A stretch of DNA of 64,000 nucleotides, from NCBI GenBank assembly GCA_937980205.1, contig CALJKW010000001.1:27276-91275 (forward strand), written 5' to 3'. The translations under genes and the position numbers were made by a program. Source of the DNA: an uncultured Myxococcales bacterium. Lineage in GTDB: Bacteria > Myxococcota > Myxococcia > Myxococcales > Myxococcaceae. Under the pieces are notes generated by a model. The model saw nothing but the letters and a program-made list of their open reading frames with translations. It was not told the origin of the DNA and ran no database searches. How positions within the stretch are numbered: the first letter of the stretch is position 1; each line of letters opens with the position of its first letter. Positions 39,481 through 48,671 of the stretch are shown piece by piece.

Positions 39481-42400
39481 CAGTCGCACCCCGCCAGCGG
39501 CGTCGTACCGCGGGTGGCGTGCCACTGCGCCTGGAGCCGGCAGCCGCGCTCCCACGTGTCGATGAAGTCGCCGGCCGCGTTGAACATCGGCTCGAGCTGC
39601 TCCCAGCTCACTCCGACGTTCCGCATGTCCTGCCAGACGTCGGGCATGAGGCCCTCGTTGGCGAGGCCGTCGAGGTTCACGTCCCAGCCGGTGTTCTGGG
39701 CCGCGGGCACCGCCACGCCGTCGTTCCTGAACTTGAGCATGGGGCGCTGCTGCCTGAGCTCGCCGCCGCCGCCGAAGGCGACGACCTGGTCGACGGGGGC
39801 GAGCTGTGCGTTGTCGTCGCGCCGCTCGGTGGCGCGCCGCGCGGTGACCAGGGTGAGCTCGGGCCGGCCGGCGGGCCGCCACGGAGCGGGCGGGCGCGGG
39901 CGCGACGCGTAGTCGGTGTACTCGACGCCGTTCCACTCGCGCAGCTGCGCCTTGGGGTTCTCGGTCGAGGCGCAGCCGGGCACCTGCGACGCGGGGTCGG
40001 TGGCCGAGTTGAAGCGGCACCCGCGCGCGACGGCCGCGCTGTCCCAGTCGCGCGGCCACGAGGCGAGGTGGGGCCTGCCGTCGCCGTCGAGCTCTCCGTT
40101 CACGCGCTCGGGCGAGTCGTTCGAGAAGCAGGCGGTGCCGGTGCCGAAGCGGCTCTGCAGCCGCGGCGCGGGGCTGTTGTTGTCGGTCGAGGTGGTGACG
40201 CCCTTGCCGCCCATCAGCCGCACCATCTGCAGGTACTTCACCGACAGCGCCTTCGTCGAATAGTCGCAGTTGTTGCGGACCTGGTTGCCGACGAGGCGGT
40301 CGGGGTCCTCGGCGACGTTGCCGTTGATGCCCGGAGAGATCGCGCCGCCGTTGTCGCGGATGACGCGCAGCTCGGCGACGGTCTTGTCGACCTCGGCGTG
40401 CCAGCCGTGCGCATCGGCCTCGGGAGTGCCGACCACGACGGGGCCCTTCTTCGCCATTCGGCGCACGTCGGTGTGAATGCCGATGACGGGGTACTGCTCG
40501 GTCGGCCACGAGGGGCTCGCCTCGGTGCGGAAGGCGGTGAGCTGGGCGTGCAGGTCGATTCGCGAGCGCTGGCCGAGGTGGTCGGTGTCGATGATCATGC
40601 CGCGCTTCATCATCTCGCGGGCGAACGCGACGCCCTCGGGCGCGAGGCCGATCGCGTTCAGGTTGCGCGTCGGGTGCGCGGCGTAGTTGTCGCGCACGGT
40701 CTCGGACAGCTCTCCGAACAGCGGGAAGAACATGCCGTCGAGCGAGCAGCGGCGGGTGGGCGGAATGACGCCGCCCGGGCCGCGCCCGAGCAGCCACTCG
40801 AGCGAGTCGAGCTTGTTCGCCCACTGGAACTCGGGGTTCATGAACGGGTCGTGATCGGCGAGGGTGCGGCCCTTCTTCGCGCCGTCGATGCCGACGCGGA
40901 AGGTGATGTCGGCCGTCTCTCCGATGAAGTCGGGGTCGGTGATGGAGTCGCTGACCTCGAACCAGCCCTCGTTGCGCAGGTTCCACGGGCACGAGGCGCC
41001 CGCGCAGGGGACGCGGGGCTTGAGCGACGACATCACCTGGTAGGCGCCGAGCGGCATCAGCGAGAGCGGCGGCGGCGCCGACGACGGCAGGAAGATGGGG
41101 ATGGGCAGCAGCGGTCGCCAGACGCCGTCGGTGTCGGCGTTGACCGAGTTGCGGGTCAGGTTGTTGAAGACGTTTCCGGCGTTGTAGACGTCGTTGAAGA
41201 AGCCGGTGCCGCCGAGCGGGTTGTTGGCGCCGTGAATCGGCGTGATCTTGCGGACGCCGAGGGCGAAGAGGTCGGCGACCTGGCGCTCGATGGAGTCTCC
41301 GGGGACGTCAGGCCTCAGCTTGCCGAGCTCCTGTGTCTCGGTGCCGAGGATGATGGCCATCTTCTTGCGGCGGATGATGTCGCGCGCCTGGCCGGGCGTG
41401 AGCGCGATCTCGGCGATCTCGAACAGCGGGCCCACCGGGTAGTCGGGGTCGGCGGGGCCGGCGGTGAGGCGGCGAACGGCGTCGACCGAGATGCGAATGG
41501 CCTGCCAGTCGTCCATGTCGTCGCGGCCGTCGAGCACGTACTGCATCGCGCGCGAGTGCAGCGCGTCGATGACCATCAGGCGCAGGCCGCCCTGGAAGGC
41601 GCGGCGGATCATCGACGCGTGGTAGCGCTGGTGCAGGTACGAGCCTCCGAAGCCCGAGTGGGTGCCGTCGGGCGAGTCCCAGTCCTGCAGCTCGATGACG
41701 CCGTGCACGGCGAGGCGCTTGTTCTCGATGAGCGAGATGATGAAGTCGATGAGCGGGCCCGGCTTCATGCCGCCGGAGGTCGGCATCGCCGCGCCGTGCA
41801 GCGTGGTGGTGGTGACCGAGGGGATGGTGAGCAGCGCGGCGGTCGCGGCGGTCAGCGCGAACGTGCACGCGCCGAGGGTGCCGACGGCGATGAACGGCCC
41901 GACGAACGGAATGAGCCCGGCGGTGGCGGCCGCCAGCGAGCACGCGCCGGCGCCGACGACGTTGATGAGCGCGATGACGCCCGCGGACACGAAGCACTGC
42001 TCGGTCACGTTCGGCTGCGCGATGGCGGGGCGCTTCACGTTGCCGCGGCGGTCGGTGATGGCGCCGACGGGGCGGTTGCAGTCGTAGACGTTCTCGAGCG
42101 GATCAGCGGCGTCGCCCCAGATGTAGTGACCGCCGAGCGTGAGGTTCGAGACGACGTGCGCGTGGGTGTCGGTGCCGCCCCAGATGGGGATCTCGTTGTG
42201 CTCTTCACCGATGACCGGGTTGCCCGCGTCGGTGGGCAGCCACACGGTGCGCGCGGGGGCCGCGGCCTCGCAGCGGAAGTCGTCGACGTTGACGTGCAGC
42301 TTCTCGCCCTGCGTGTCGACGACGCGGAAGCGCGCCTGCAGGTTCGCGTACTTCGTCACGTCCCACACCACGCGTCGCCGGAGGTAGTCGTTGTCTTCGA

Positions 42401-43418
42401 GCGCGGTCGCGGCGCGCACCACGATCCAATCGGGCTGCGGCTCGGTGGTGATGGTCGCCGACCCCGGGGCGAGCTCTTCGAGGCCCAGGCCGCGGTAGCT
42501 GGCGACGAGGTCCGCCTTGTTGTTGGGGTTGGACAGGACCAACAGCTCGACGCGCTGGCCCATGCTGCGGTTGCCGCCGATGAGGAACGACAGGTACGGC
42601 GTCGAGACGGTGAAGACGGGCGAGACGAGCTCTCCGGAGAGGCCCTCGTCGAGGCGTACGCCGGGCCGAAAGTTCCAGCCGTAGCGCGCGTCCGACGAGC
42701 CGGCCCACCAGTTGCCGTGGTAGCCGATGCCGCGGCTGAACTCCCAGTAGTCGCCGCCGACGTTGCTCAAGGGGTCGAGCCCCGAGTCCGGAGCGCCGAT
42801 GAAGCCGGGTGGCTGGATGCGGAAGATGGAGACGGCGTTTCCGTAGACCGCGGTGTTCTGGTTGAAGACGCCCGAGCCGACCCACGGGAAGTAGCGGCCC
42901 GACTCGAAGCTCCAGCCCTTGCCGGCGAAGCAGGTGCCCGGCGCAGGCTCGCTGCCCGCGTCGTAGAGGAAGCCGGTCGGGTTGAACGGCGCGTCGTAGC
43001 CCGGGCGGGTGAAGAAGAGGTCGTCGCTGCCGCCGTCAGCGCTCGGGCAGGCCGCGGGAGAGACGGCGCAGCCCTGAAAGACCTTGGCCGGCAGCGGCGT
43101 CGGTGACTGCGGCCGCGGGAGGATGACGGAGGTCGTCTCGAAGCAGGCGAGCTGGGGTGAGGCGCTGAACGCGCCGGGGTCGACCGGGTTGCCCATCGCG
43201 TCGACGAAGGCGAACCCGCCGTCGGCGAGACGGCCGCCGTCGAACAGCGCGACGAGGCCGGAGTCGGTCGCGAACACGAGGCACCCCGCGTCGCGGTAGC
43301 GGTCAGCGAGGCTCGACCCGCCCGCGTCCTCGCCGCCGCCGTCCAGCCCGCCGTCCGGGCTCGACGTCGGGGGACAACCGGCGAGCACCAGGAGCAGCAG
43401 CAGGCGGCGTGTGCGCAT
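39480..43418 (-). CDS. Large lipoprotein with M19 dipeptidase-like domain
   Basis: A 1312-residue lipoprotein (lipobox LVLAGC; the ATG at 43418 is chosen for this signal, with in-frame codons upstream ignored). After an Asp/Gly-rich linker and a ~350-residue beta-rich region there is a metal-binding start DTHAH (about residue 418). Later come ILGTETQELG, GVRKITPIHGANN, MIIDTDHLG (about 944), GIHTD (about 982) and TSTDNN, following the order of the M19 membrane dipeptidase active site. A segment of Ala/Val-rich helices lies after the first motif. The family usually has ~400 residues, so this version carries large additions. Substrate is unknown. Confidence 0.72.
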   Translation of the reverse strand: MRTRRLLLLLVLAGCPPTSSPDGGLDGGGEDAGGSSLADRYRDAGCLVFATDSGLVALFDGGRLADGGFAFVDAMGNPVDPGAFSASPQLACFETTSVILPRPQSPTPLPAKVFQGCAVSPAACPSADGGSDDLFFTRPGYDAPFNPTGFLYDAGSEPAPGTCFAGKGWSFESGRYFPWVGSGVFNQNTAVYGNAVSIFRIQPPGFIGAPDSGLDPLSNVGGDYWEFSRGIGYHGNWWAGSSDARYGWNFRPGVRLDEGLSGELVSPVFTVSTPYLSFLIGGNRSMGQRVELLVLSNPNNKADLVASYRGLGLEELAPGSATITTEPQPDWIVVRAATALEDNDYLRRRVVWDVTKYANLQARFRVVDTQGEKLHVNVDDFRCEAAAPARTVWLPTDAGNPVIGEEHNEIPIWGGTDTHAHVVSNLTLGGHYIWGDAADPLENVYDCNRPVGAITDRRGNVKRPAIAQPNVTEQCFVSAGVIALINVVGAGACSLAAATAGLIPFVGPFIAVGTLGACTFALTAATAALLTIPSVTTTTLHGAAMPTSGGMKPGPLIDFIISLIENKRLAVHGVIELQDWDSPDGTHSGFGGSYLHQRYHASMIRRAFQGGLRLMVIDALHSRAMQYVLDGRDDMDDWQAIRISVDAVRRLTAGPADPDYPVGPLFEIAEIALTPGQARDIIRRKKMAIILGTETQELGKLRPDVPGDSIERQVADLFALGVRKITPIHGANNPLGGTGFFNDVYNAGNVFNNLTRNSVNADTDGVWRPLLPIPIFLPSSAPPPLSLMPLGAYQVMSSLKPRVPCAGASCPWNLRNEGWFEVSDSITDPDFIGETADITFRVGIDGAKKGRTLADHDPFMNPEFQWANKLDSLEWLLGRGPGGVIPPTRRCSLDGMFFPLFGELSETVRDNYAAHPTRNLNAIGLAPEGVAFAREMMKRGMIIDTDHLGQRSRIDLHAQLTAFRTEASPSWPTEQYPVIGIHTDVRRMAKKGPVVVGTPEADAHGWHAEVDKTVAELRVIRDNGGAISPGINGNVAEDPDRLVGNQVRNNCDYSTKALSVKYLQMVRLMGGKGVTTSTDNNSPAPRLQSRFGTGTACFSNDSPERVNGELDGDGRPHLASWPRDWDSAAVARGCRFNSATDPASQVPGCASTENPKAQLREWNGVEYTDYASRPRPPAPWRPAGRPELTLVTARRATERRDDNAQLAPVDQVVAFGGGGELRQQRPMLKFRNDGVAVPAAQNTGWDVNLDGLANEGLMPDVWQDMRNVGVSWEQLEPMFNAAGDFIDTWERGCRLQAQWHATRGTTPLAGCD

Positions 43419-43558
43419 GAGACCTTTCCGTTCGTGCGCCGCCATGGCCACGACCGGCAATGGTGTCAGCGGGTGTTGTTGGCGCAGTCGGGCCACCGTA
43501 GAGCAAGGCGCGCGCCTTGGCCCGCTTCTTCGCGTTTCATGTGCTTGCGGCGCCGGTC

Positions 43559-43585
43559 GTGAACGCGAGGTTCACGGCTGTGAAC
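43559..43585. promoter_or_regulatory. GTGAAC/GTTCAC repeats between the histidine kinase and M19-like genes
   Basis: GTGAAC (43559-43564) and GTTCAC (43570-43575) form a 6-bp inverted repeat with a 5-base spacer, and a third GTGAAC follows at 43580. The cluster lies just past the kinase stop and ~140 bases before the M19-like start. It may be an operator for the latter or a transcript-end hairpin of the former. Confidence 0.3.
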
Positions 43586-43587
43586 GC

Positions 43588-45078
43588 TCAGGTTATGGCG
43601 GCGCTCTTCTCGAGATCGATGCGCACCGTGGTGCCGGCGCCCTCGCGCGTGTCGATGCTGAGCGTGCCGCCGTGGGCCTCGACGACGCGCCGGACGAACG
43701 CGAGCCCCAGGCCCGAGCCCTGGCTCTTGGTGGTGAAGAAGCCTTCGAGCGCGCGCTCCTTCGTGCGCGGGTCCATGCCCGGGCCTTCGTCGCGGACGCT
43801 GACGGCGCAGCCGCGCGGCGTGGCCTCGGTGGTGACGTGCACGGGCTTCTCCGGGGCGGCCTCGCGGGCGTTCTTGAGCACGTTCTCGAGCGCGATGACG
43901 ATGAGGTCCTTGTCGGCCTGGCAGGGCGGCAGGTCCTTCGCGAGCTGCACGTTCACGTTGTTGCCGCCGAGGAACTTCAGGGCCTCATGGGTCGCGTCGT
44001 TGAGGCTCGTAGCCGAGAGCTGCGGCTGCGCCTTGCCGATGCGCTGGTACTGGTCGACGAGGTTGGCGAGGCGATCGCACTGCTCGACGAGCAGCGTGAG
44101 GAACTCTCCCTGGCCGTCGATGCTGCGGCCGGCGGCGCGCTCTCCGGCGAGGTACTGCGCGGCGCCGCGAATGGAGGCGAGCGGGTTCTTGATGTCGTGG
44201 GCCATCTGCGCGGCCATGCGCCCGAGCGAGGCGTGGGCGAGGGTCCGCTCGCGCTCTCCGGCGTAGTCGGAGACGACGAAGCGCAGCGCGGTGAAGGCGG
44301 CGAGCCCGACGAGCACGGTGCCGGCGACGACGAGCGCGAGCTGGTGACCGAAGGCGCGGAAGACGGCGACCTCGGCGAGCACGACGGTGAGCGCGATGGC
44401 GCCGGCGTTCACCCACGAGAGGAACGTGATGCCCTCGAGCAGGCGCAGCGCCGCGGCGCCGAGGACGAGCGCGCTGAGGACGAGGCCCCACGCGGCGAGG
44501 TTCGGCGACCAGGTGGCGCCGGCGATGCCGACGAGCTCGGCGGCGGTGGCGACTCCGGCGATGAGGCCCGCGGCGAGCACGAGGCGGGTGCGCGCGCGCT
44601 CGGCGCTCGAGGTGCCGCGCATGTTCTGCACGAGCAGCTTGATGGAGTGGACGAGGACGGGAACTTCGCCCGCGAGCATCGCGACGGCCCAGCTGCCTCC
44701 GCCGGGGAACTGGTTGCCGGGGATGAAGAACGGCTGCAGGCACGCGGCGGCGAAGAAGAAGAAGTAGAGGTAGACGACGAGCAGCGGCTTGCCGAGCTCG
44801 CGCCGCTTGCCCACGAACGCGATGACCAGGTGGTAGAAGAACGGCGTCACGATCGACGCCGCGACCCCGTTGAGCCAGTGCCAGCTCGGCTGCTCGGTGC
44901 TGTCGGAGATCGCCTGGGTGAGGTTGTAGGCGAACAGGTCGAGGCACAAGAGCGCGAACGGCCACGCGACCGGCTTCACCCGCACGTCGCGGCCGCGCAG
45001 CACCGCGAGGACCGCGATGGCGAGGAAGATCGCGCTGCCCGCGAGGGAGAGGCCGATGTCGACGCCCTTGTGCGGCAC
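43588..45078 (-). CDS. Membrane sensor histidine kinase, NtrB-like
   Basis: A 496-residue kinase with about seven or eight hydrophobic helices in the N-terminal half and no large periplasmic domain. The H-box is MAHDIKNPLASIRG (His about residue 292), the N-box is ALENVLKNAREA, and DEGPGMD plus GSGLGLAFVRRVVEAHGG close the ATPase domain. It is divergent from an NtrC-family activator 270 bases away, which is the likely partner. The membrane region would sense a lipid-soluble or envelope signal. The start ATG gives a short N-terminal tail before the first helix. Confidence 0.88.
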   Translation of the reverse strand: MPHKGVDIGLSLAGSAIFLAIAVLAVLRGRDVRVKPVAWPFALLCLDLFAYNLTQAISDSTEQPSWHWLNGVAASIVTPFFYHLVIAFVGKRRELGKPLLVVYLYFFFFAAACLQPFFIPGNQFPGGGSWAVAMLAGEVPVLVHSIKLLVQNMRGTSSAERARTRLVLAAGLIAGVATAAELVGIAGATWSPNLAAWGLVLSALVLGAAALRLLEGITFLSWVNAGAIALTVVLAEVAVFRAFGHQLALVVAGTVLVGLAAFTALRFVVSDYAGERERTLAHASLGRMAAQMAHDIKNPLASIRGAAQYLAGERAAGRSIDGQGEFLTLLVEQCDRLANLVDQYQRIGKAQPQLSATSLNDATHEALKFLGGNNVNVQLAKDLPPCQADKDLIVIALENVLKNAREAAPEKPVHVTTEATPRGCAVSVRDEGPGMDPRTKERALEGFFTTKSQGSGLGLAFVRRVVEAHGGTLSIDTREGAGTTVRIDLEKSAAIT

Positions 45079-45127
45079 GGCCGCGAGCTTAGGGCGGGTT
45101 TTGCCGCTCGCTGAACGCCGGGCGCGC

Positions 45128-45253
45128 TCAGTTCAGGGTGCGGTCGCGGCGCGTGAGCCGAACGGGCACGCGGGCGGGCGGGGCGCTGGTCGAGAAGGCG
45201 ACGTAGAGGAGGGAAACGCAAACCACTGCAAGCACGGCGATCATCAGCGTCAT
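45128..45253 (-). CDS. Small membrane protein (41 residues, tentative)
   Basis: The frame gives MTLMIAVLAVVCVSLLYVAFS followed by a short basic tail (PVRLTRRDRTLN). One transmembrane helix plus a positive tail is what a real small membrane protein looks like. It sits within the divergent gap between the kinase and the NtrC gene. No good ribosome binding site is seen, and the frame is open upstream. It could be a regulator of the kinase or chance. Confidence 0.35.
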   Translation of the reverse strand: MTLMIAVLAVVCVSLLYVAFSTSAPPARVPVRLTRRDRTLN

Positions 45254-45261
45254 CTGGGGAG

Positions 45262-45287
45262 AATTCGTAACGAGCGACGAATTTCGT
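45262..45287. promoter_or_regulatory. Overlapping palindromes in the kinase/NtrC divergent region
   Basis: AATTCGT (45262-45268) and ACGAATT (45277-45283) are an inverted repeat with an 8-base spacer, and ACGAATTTCGT (45277-45287) is itself palindromic. This A/T-rich patch stands out from its surroundings and lies 64 bases before the NtrC start. It may be a binding site for the activator or the promoter itself. Confidence 0.4.
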
Positions 45288-45350
45288 GTCACCTGAAGCT
45301 GACGTTGGCTCCGGCGGGAATGCCGCGCTTCGTGGTACGCCTTTGGCTCC

Positions 45351-46706
45351 ATGGCCTCTCTCGGCACGGTCCTCGTGGTCGACGACGACGTCGCAGTGCG
45401 GAAGGTGCTCAAGGCGCTCCTCGAGCAGGCGAACGTCACCGTGCACGAGGCCGGCAACGGCGCCGAGGCGCTCGAGAAGCTGCAGCGCACGATGGTCGAC
45501 GTCGTGGTGACCGACGTGAAGATGCCCGGCATCGACGGCCTGCAGCTGCTCGAGCAGGTCGTGCAGAAGTGGCCCGACGTGCCGGTGATTCTGGTGACGG
45601 CGCACGGCTCGGTGCCGATGGCGGTCGAGGCGATCAAGAAGGGCGCGTCGGACTTCATGCTGAAGCCGTTCGATCGCGACGAGATCGTCTTCGTGATCAG
45701 CAAGGCGCTGAAGAAGGCGCGGCACGTCAGCGCCTCGGCGGCTCCCGCCTCGGACGGCGGCCTGTGGGGCGACTCGGCGCGGATGCACGAGGTCCGCGAC
45801 CTCATCGCGCGCGCCGCCGGCGGCACCGCGACGGTGCTCATCCGCGGAGAGAGCGGCACCGGCAAGGAGCTCGCCGCGCGCCAGTTGCACGCGCAGAGCA
45901 AACGCAAAGACGGGCCGTTCGTCGCCATCAACTGCGGCGCCTTCACCGACACGCTGCTCGAGTCCGAGCTGTTCGGCTACGAGAAGGGCGCGTTCACCGG
46001 CGCCGTGCAGCGCAAGCTCGGCCGCGTCGAGGTCGCGAGCGGGGGCACGTTGTTCCTCGACGAGATCGGCGACGTGACTCCCGCCACGCAGGTGAAGCTG
46101 CTGCGCCTCTTGCAGGAGAAAGAGCTCGTCCGCGTCGGCGGCAACGAGACCCTCAAGGTCGACGTGCGCTTCGTCGCCGCCACCAACCGCCCGCTCGAGG
46201 AGCTGGTGAAGAAGGGCGAGTTCCGCGAGGACCTCTTCTACCGGCTCAACGTGGTGCCGATCACCATGCCTCCGCTGCGCGAGCGCGGCGGCGACGCGTC
46301 GATGCTCGCCGAGCGGCTGCTCGCGAAGCTCGCGCCGGACAACGGGCGCCCGCGGCTGCGCTTCGCCCCGCAGGCGCTCGCGCTCGCCGGCGCGCAGCCG
46401 TGGCCGGGCAACGTGCGGCAGCTTCGAAACTTCGTCGAGCGGCTGGCGGTGCTGGCGCCGGGCGAGGAGATCTCCTCGGCGGACGTCGAGCGAGAGCTCG
46501 AGCGCGAGGCCGACCTGCACGGCGGCGGCGGAGCCATCGCGGCGCCGGTCGAAGGCGGCCTCGAGGCCCGGCGCGCGCAGGTGGAGAAAGAGGCGCTGCT
46601 CGAGGCGCTCAAGAAGTCGGGCGACAACCGCACCACCGCGGCGCGCATCCTCGGCATCAGCCGGCGCACGCTGTACAACAAGCTCGCCGAGCACGGGATT
46701 GCGTGA
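45351..46706 (+). CDS. NtrC-family sigma54-dependent response regulator
   Basis: A 451-residue three-domain activator. The receiver has DDD (11-13) and the phosphoacceptor Asp in VVVTDVKMPG (D55). The AAA+ domain has Walker A GESGTGKE (about 165), the sigma54-contacting GAFTGA (213-218) and FREDLFYRLNV. A Fis-type HTH closes the chain (TAARILGISRRTLYNKL). All key residues are intact, so it should activate sigma54 promoters when phosphorylated, most likely by the divergent kinase. Its stop overlaps the next gene (TGATG). Confidence 0.93.
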   Translation: MASLGTVLVVDDDVAVRKVLKALLEQANVTVHEAGNGAEALEKLQRTMVDVVVTDVKMPGIDGLQLLEQVVQKWPDVPVILVTAHGSVPMAVEAIKKGASDFMLKPFDRDEIVFVISKALKKARHVSASAAPASDGGLWGDSARMHEVRDLIARAAGGTATVLIRGESGTGKELAARQLHAQSKRKDGPFVAINCGAFTDTLLESELFGYEKGAFTGAVQRKLGRVEVASGGTLFLDEIGDVTPATQVKLLRLLQEKELVRVGGNETLKVDVRFVAATNRPLEELVKKGEFREDLFYRLNVVPITMPPLRERGGDASMLAERLLAKLAPDNGRPRLRFAPQALALAGAQPWPGNVRQLRNFVERLAVLAPGEEISSADVERELEREADLHGGGGAIAAPVEGGLEARRAQVEKEALLEALKKSGDNRTTAARILGISRRTLYNKLAEHGIA

Positions 46707-48664
46707 TGCTCCGCCCGCTCGCAGCGCTGGTGCTGTTCGCCGGTGCGTGTGGCCCGCGCGAGCCCGAGGGCGACGTCGAGGTGCGCATGGACTTCGCGCG
46801 CACGGACGGGTTCTTCTCGGCGCCGTTCCCCTCCGATGCGCTGAAGCAGTCGGACGGGCGCCTCGCGGTGCGCGACTTTCCGAACCCGAAGAAGATCGCG
46901 ATGCTCGGCCAGGGCCTCTCGCTCGTCGGGCGAGATGCGCGCGGGTTCGCGCGCACGGGCGGCGTGTTCTTCCAGCTCACCGGGCCCATCTCGGCCTCGG
47001 GCCTGCCGACGCTGGCGGCGTCGACGCAGGAGGACTCGAACGTCTTCCTCGTCTCCATCGACGCGACGTCGCCCGACTTCCAGAAGCGGCGGCCGATTCA
47101 CGTGACGTTCACCGCCGAGGCGTCGCCGAACGGAGCGCCGAACCTGCTCGCGCTGCTGCCGCTGCAGGGCGTGCCGCTGCGCGCGAATACGATGTACGCG
47201 GCGGTGGTGCTGAAGTCGCTGCGCGACGGCGAGGGCAAGCTCTTGCGCGCGAGCACGGTGATGCAGGAGCTCGCCGCGGGCCGCACGCCGGACGTGGTCG
47301 AGGCGGACCGCCTGCTGAAGGCGATGCTGGTGCTGAACGCGATGGGCCTGAAGTCGAGCTCCATCGCCGGGCTCACGGTGTTCACCACCGACGACCCGGT
47401 CGGGGCGTTTCGCCGCGCGGTCGACGACGCGCTGGCGCTGCCGAAGCCGGCGCCGGCGGCGTTCGCGCGCACCGACACGTACGCGGACTACTGCATGTAC
47501 GAGAGCACCATCGCGCTGCCGGTGTTTCAGGAGGGGACTCCGCCGTTCTCGATGATGGGCGGGCGGTGGGCGACGGACGCGAGCGGGAAGCTGGTGAAGC
47601 AGCGCGACGAGACGGCGCGCCTGTTCGTCTCGGTGCCGCGCAAGCCGATGCCGCCGGGCGGGTACCCCGTCGTCGTGATGCTGCGCACCGGCTCGGGCAG
47701 CGACCGCGCGCTCGACCGTGGCGTGCGCGATGCGATGGGCAACGTGCTCGTGCCCGGCGACGGGCCGGCGGTGCACTTCGCGCGCGTGGGCTGGGCGGGG
47801 CTGTCGTTCGACGGGCCCCACGGCGGAAGGCGGAACGTCAGCGGCGGCGACGAGCAGTTCCTCGTCTTCAACGTGTTCAACCCGCCGGCGCTGCGCGACA
47901 ACGTGCGGCAGGCGGCGCTCGAGACGGTGCTGATGGCGCGCGTGCTCGAGGACATCGCGTTCGACGCTGCAGACTGTCCGGGGGCCGGCGGCACGGCGCG
48001 GTTCAACGTGTCGCTGGTCGCGCTGATGGGGCACTCGATGGGCGCGTCCATCGCTCCGCTCGCGGCGGCGGTCGAGTCGCGGTACCGGGCGGTCATCTTG
48101 AGCGGCGCGGGCGGCAGCTGGATCGCGAACGCGGTCGACAAGCTGAAGCCGCTGGCGACGAAGGCGTCGCTCGAGGTGCTGTTCGACTACCCGCAGGGCG
48201 TCGGGCTGACGCCGACCGACCCGACGCTGACGCTGGTGCAGTGGGCGCCCGAGGCGGCGGACTCGCAGGTCTACGCAGAGCACCTGGTGAATGATCCGCT
48301 CGTGGGGCCTCGGCGCCACGTGCTGATGTTCCAGGGAATCGTCGACCACTACATCATGCCGAGCATCGCGAACACGATGACGCTGGCGACGGGGCTCGAT
48401 CTCGCGGGGCCGGCGCACGACGAGACCGTGCAGGAGCTCGCCACGCACCCGAAGGTGCGCGACATGCTGCAGTTCTCGCGGCGAGAGGCGATCGCGCTGC
48501 CGGCGACGGGGAATCGCGACGGCGCCACCGCCGTCGTCGTGCAGCACGTCGAGGACGGCGTCGAGGACGGGCACGAGGTGATGTTCCAGCTCGAGGCCGC
48601 GAAGGCGCAGTACCGGCGCTTCCTCGAGACGCTCGCGGCAGGCGGGATGCCCGAGGTCCCGTGA
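46706..48664 (+). CDS. Lipoprotein of the alpha/beta hydrolase fold
   Basis: A 652-residue lipoprotein (lipobox LFAGAC) starting on the stop codon of the NtrC gene. The C-terminal half carries a nucleophile elbow GHSMGAS (about residue 441) and a preceding GGYPVVVMLRTG that fits an oxyanion-hole strand; DHYIMPS holds a possible catalytic His. The N-terminal ~250 residues begin DFARTDGFFSAPFPSD, a start seen in large myxobacterial secreted hydrolase-like proteins. Coupling to the regulator suggests it belongs to the two-component circuit. Substrate unknown. Confidence 0.7.
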   Translation: MLRPLAALVLFAGACGPREPEGDVEVRMDFARTDGFFSAPFPSDALKQSDGRLAVRDFPNPKKIAMLGQGLSLVGRDARGFARTGGVFFQLTGPISASGLPTLAASTQEDSNVFLVSIDATSPDFQKRRPIHVTFTAEASPNGAPNLLALLPLQGVPLRANTMYAAVVLKSLRDGEGKLLRASTVMQELAAGRTPDVVEADRLLKAMLVLNAMGLKSSSIAGLTVFTTDDPVGAFRRAVDDALALPKPAPAAFARTDTYADYCMYESTIALPVFQEGTPPFSMMGGRWATDASGKLVKQRDETARLFVSVPRKPMPPGGYPVVVMLRTGSGSDRALDRGVRDAMGNVLVPGDGPAVHFARVGWAGLSFDGPHGGRRNVSGGDEQFLVFNVFNPPALRDNVRQAALETVLMARVLEDIAFDAADCPGAGGTARFNVSLVALMGHSMGASIAPLAAAVESRYRAVILSGAGGSWIANAVDKLKPLATKASLEVLFDYPQGVGLTPTDPTLTLVQWAPEAADSQVYAEHLVNDPLVGPRRHVLMFQGIVDHYIMPSIANTMTLATGLDLAGPAHDETVQELATHPKVRDMLQFSRREAIALPATGNRDGATAVVVQHVEDGVEDGHEVMFQLEAAKAQYRRFLETLAAGGMPEVP

Positions 48665-48671
48665 CGGCGCG

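Noticed and set aside
39481..40992. Upstream part of the frame containing the 38884-39480 gene
   Set aside because: It is an out-of-frame shadow of the M19-like gene; the real start is the ATG overlapping that gene's stop.
39519..43106. 1195-codon plus-strand frame opposite the M19-like gene
   Set aside because: Composition typical of an antisense shadow; no start context and no domain.
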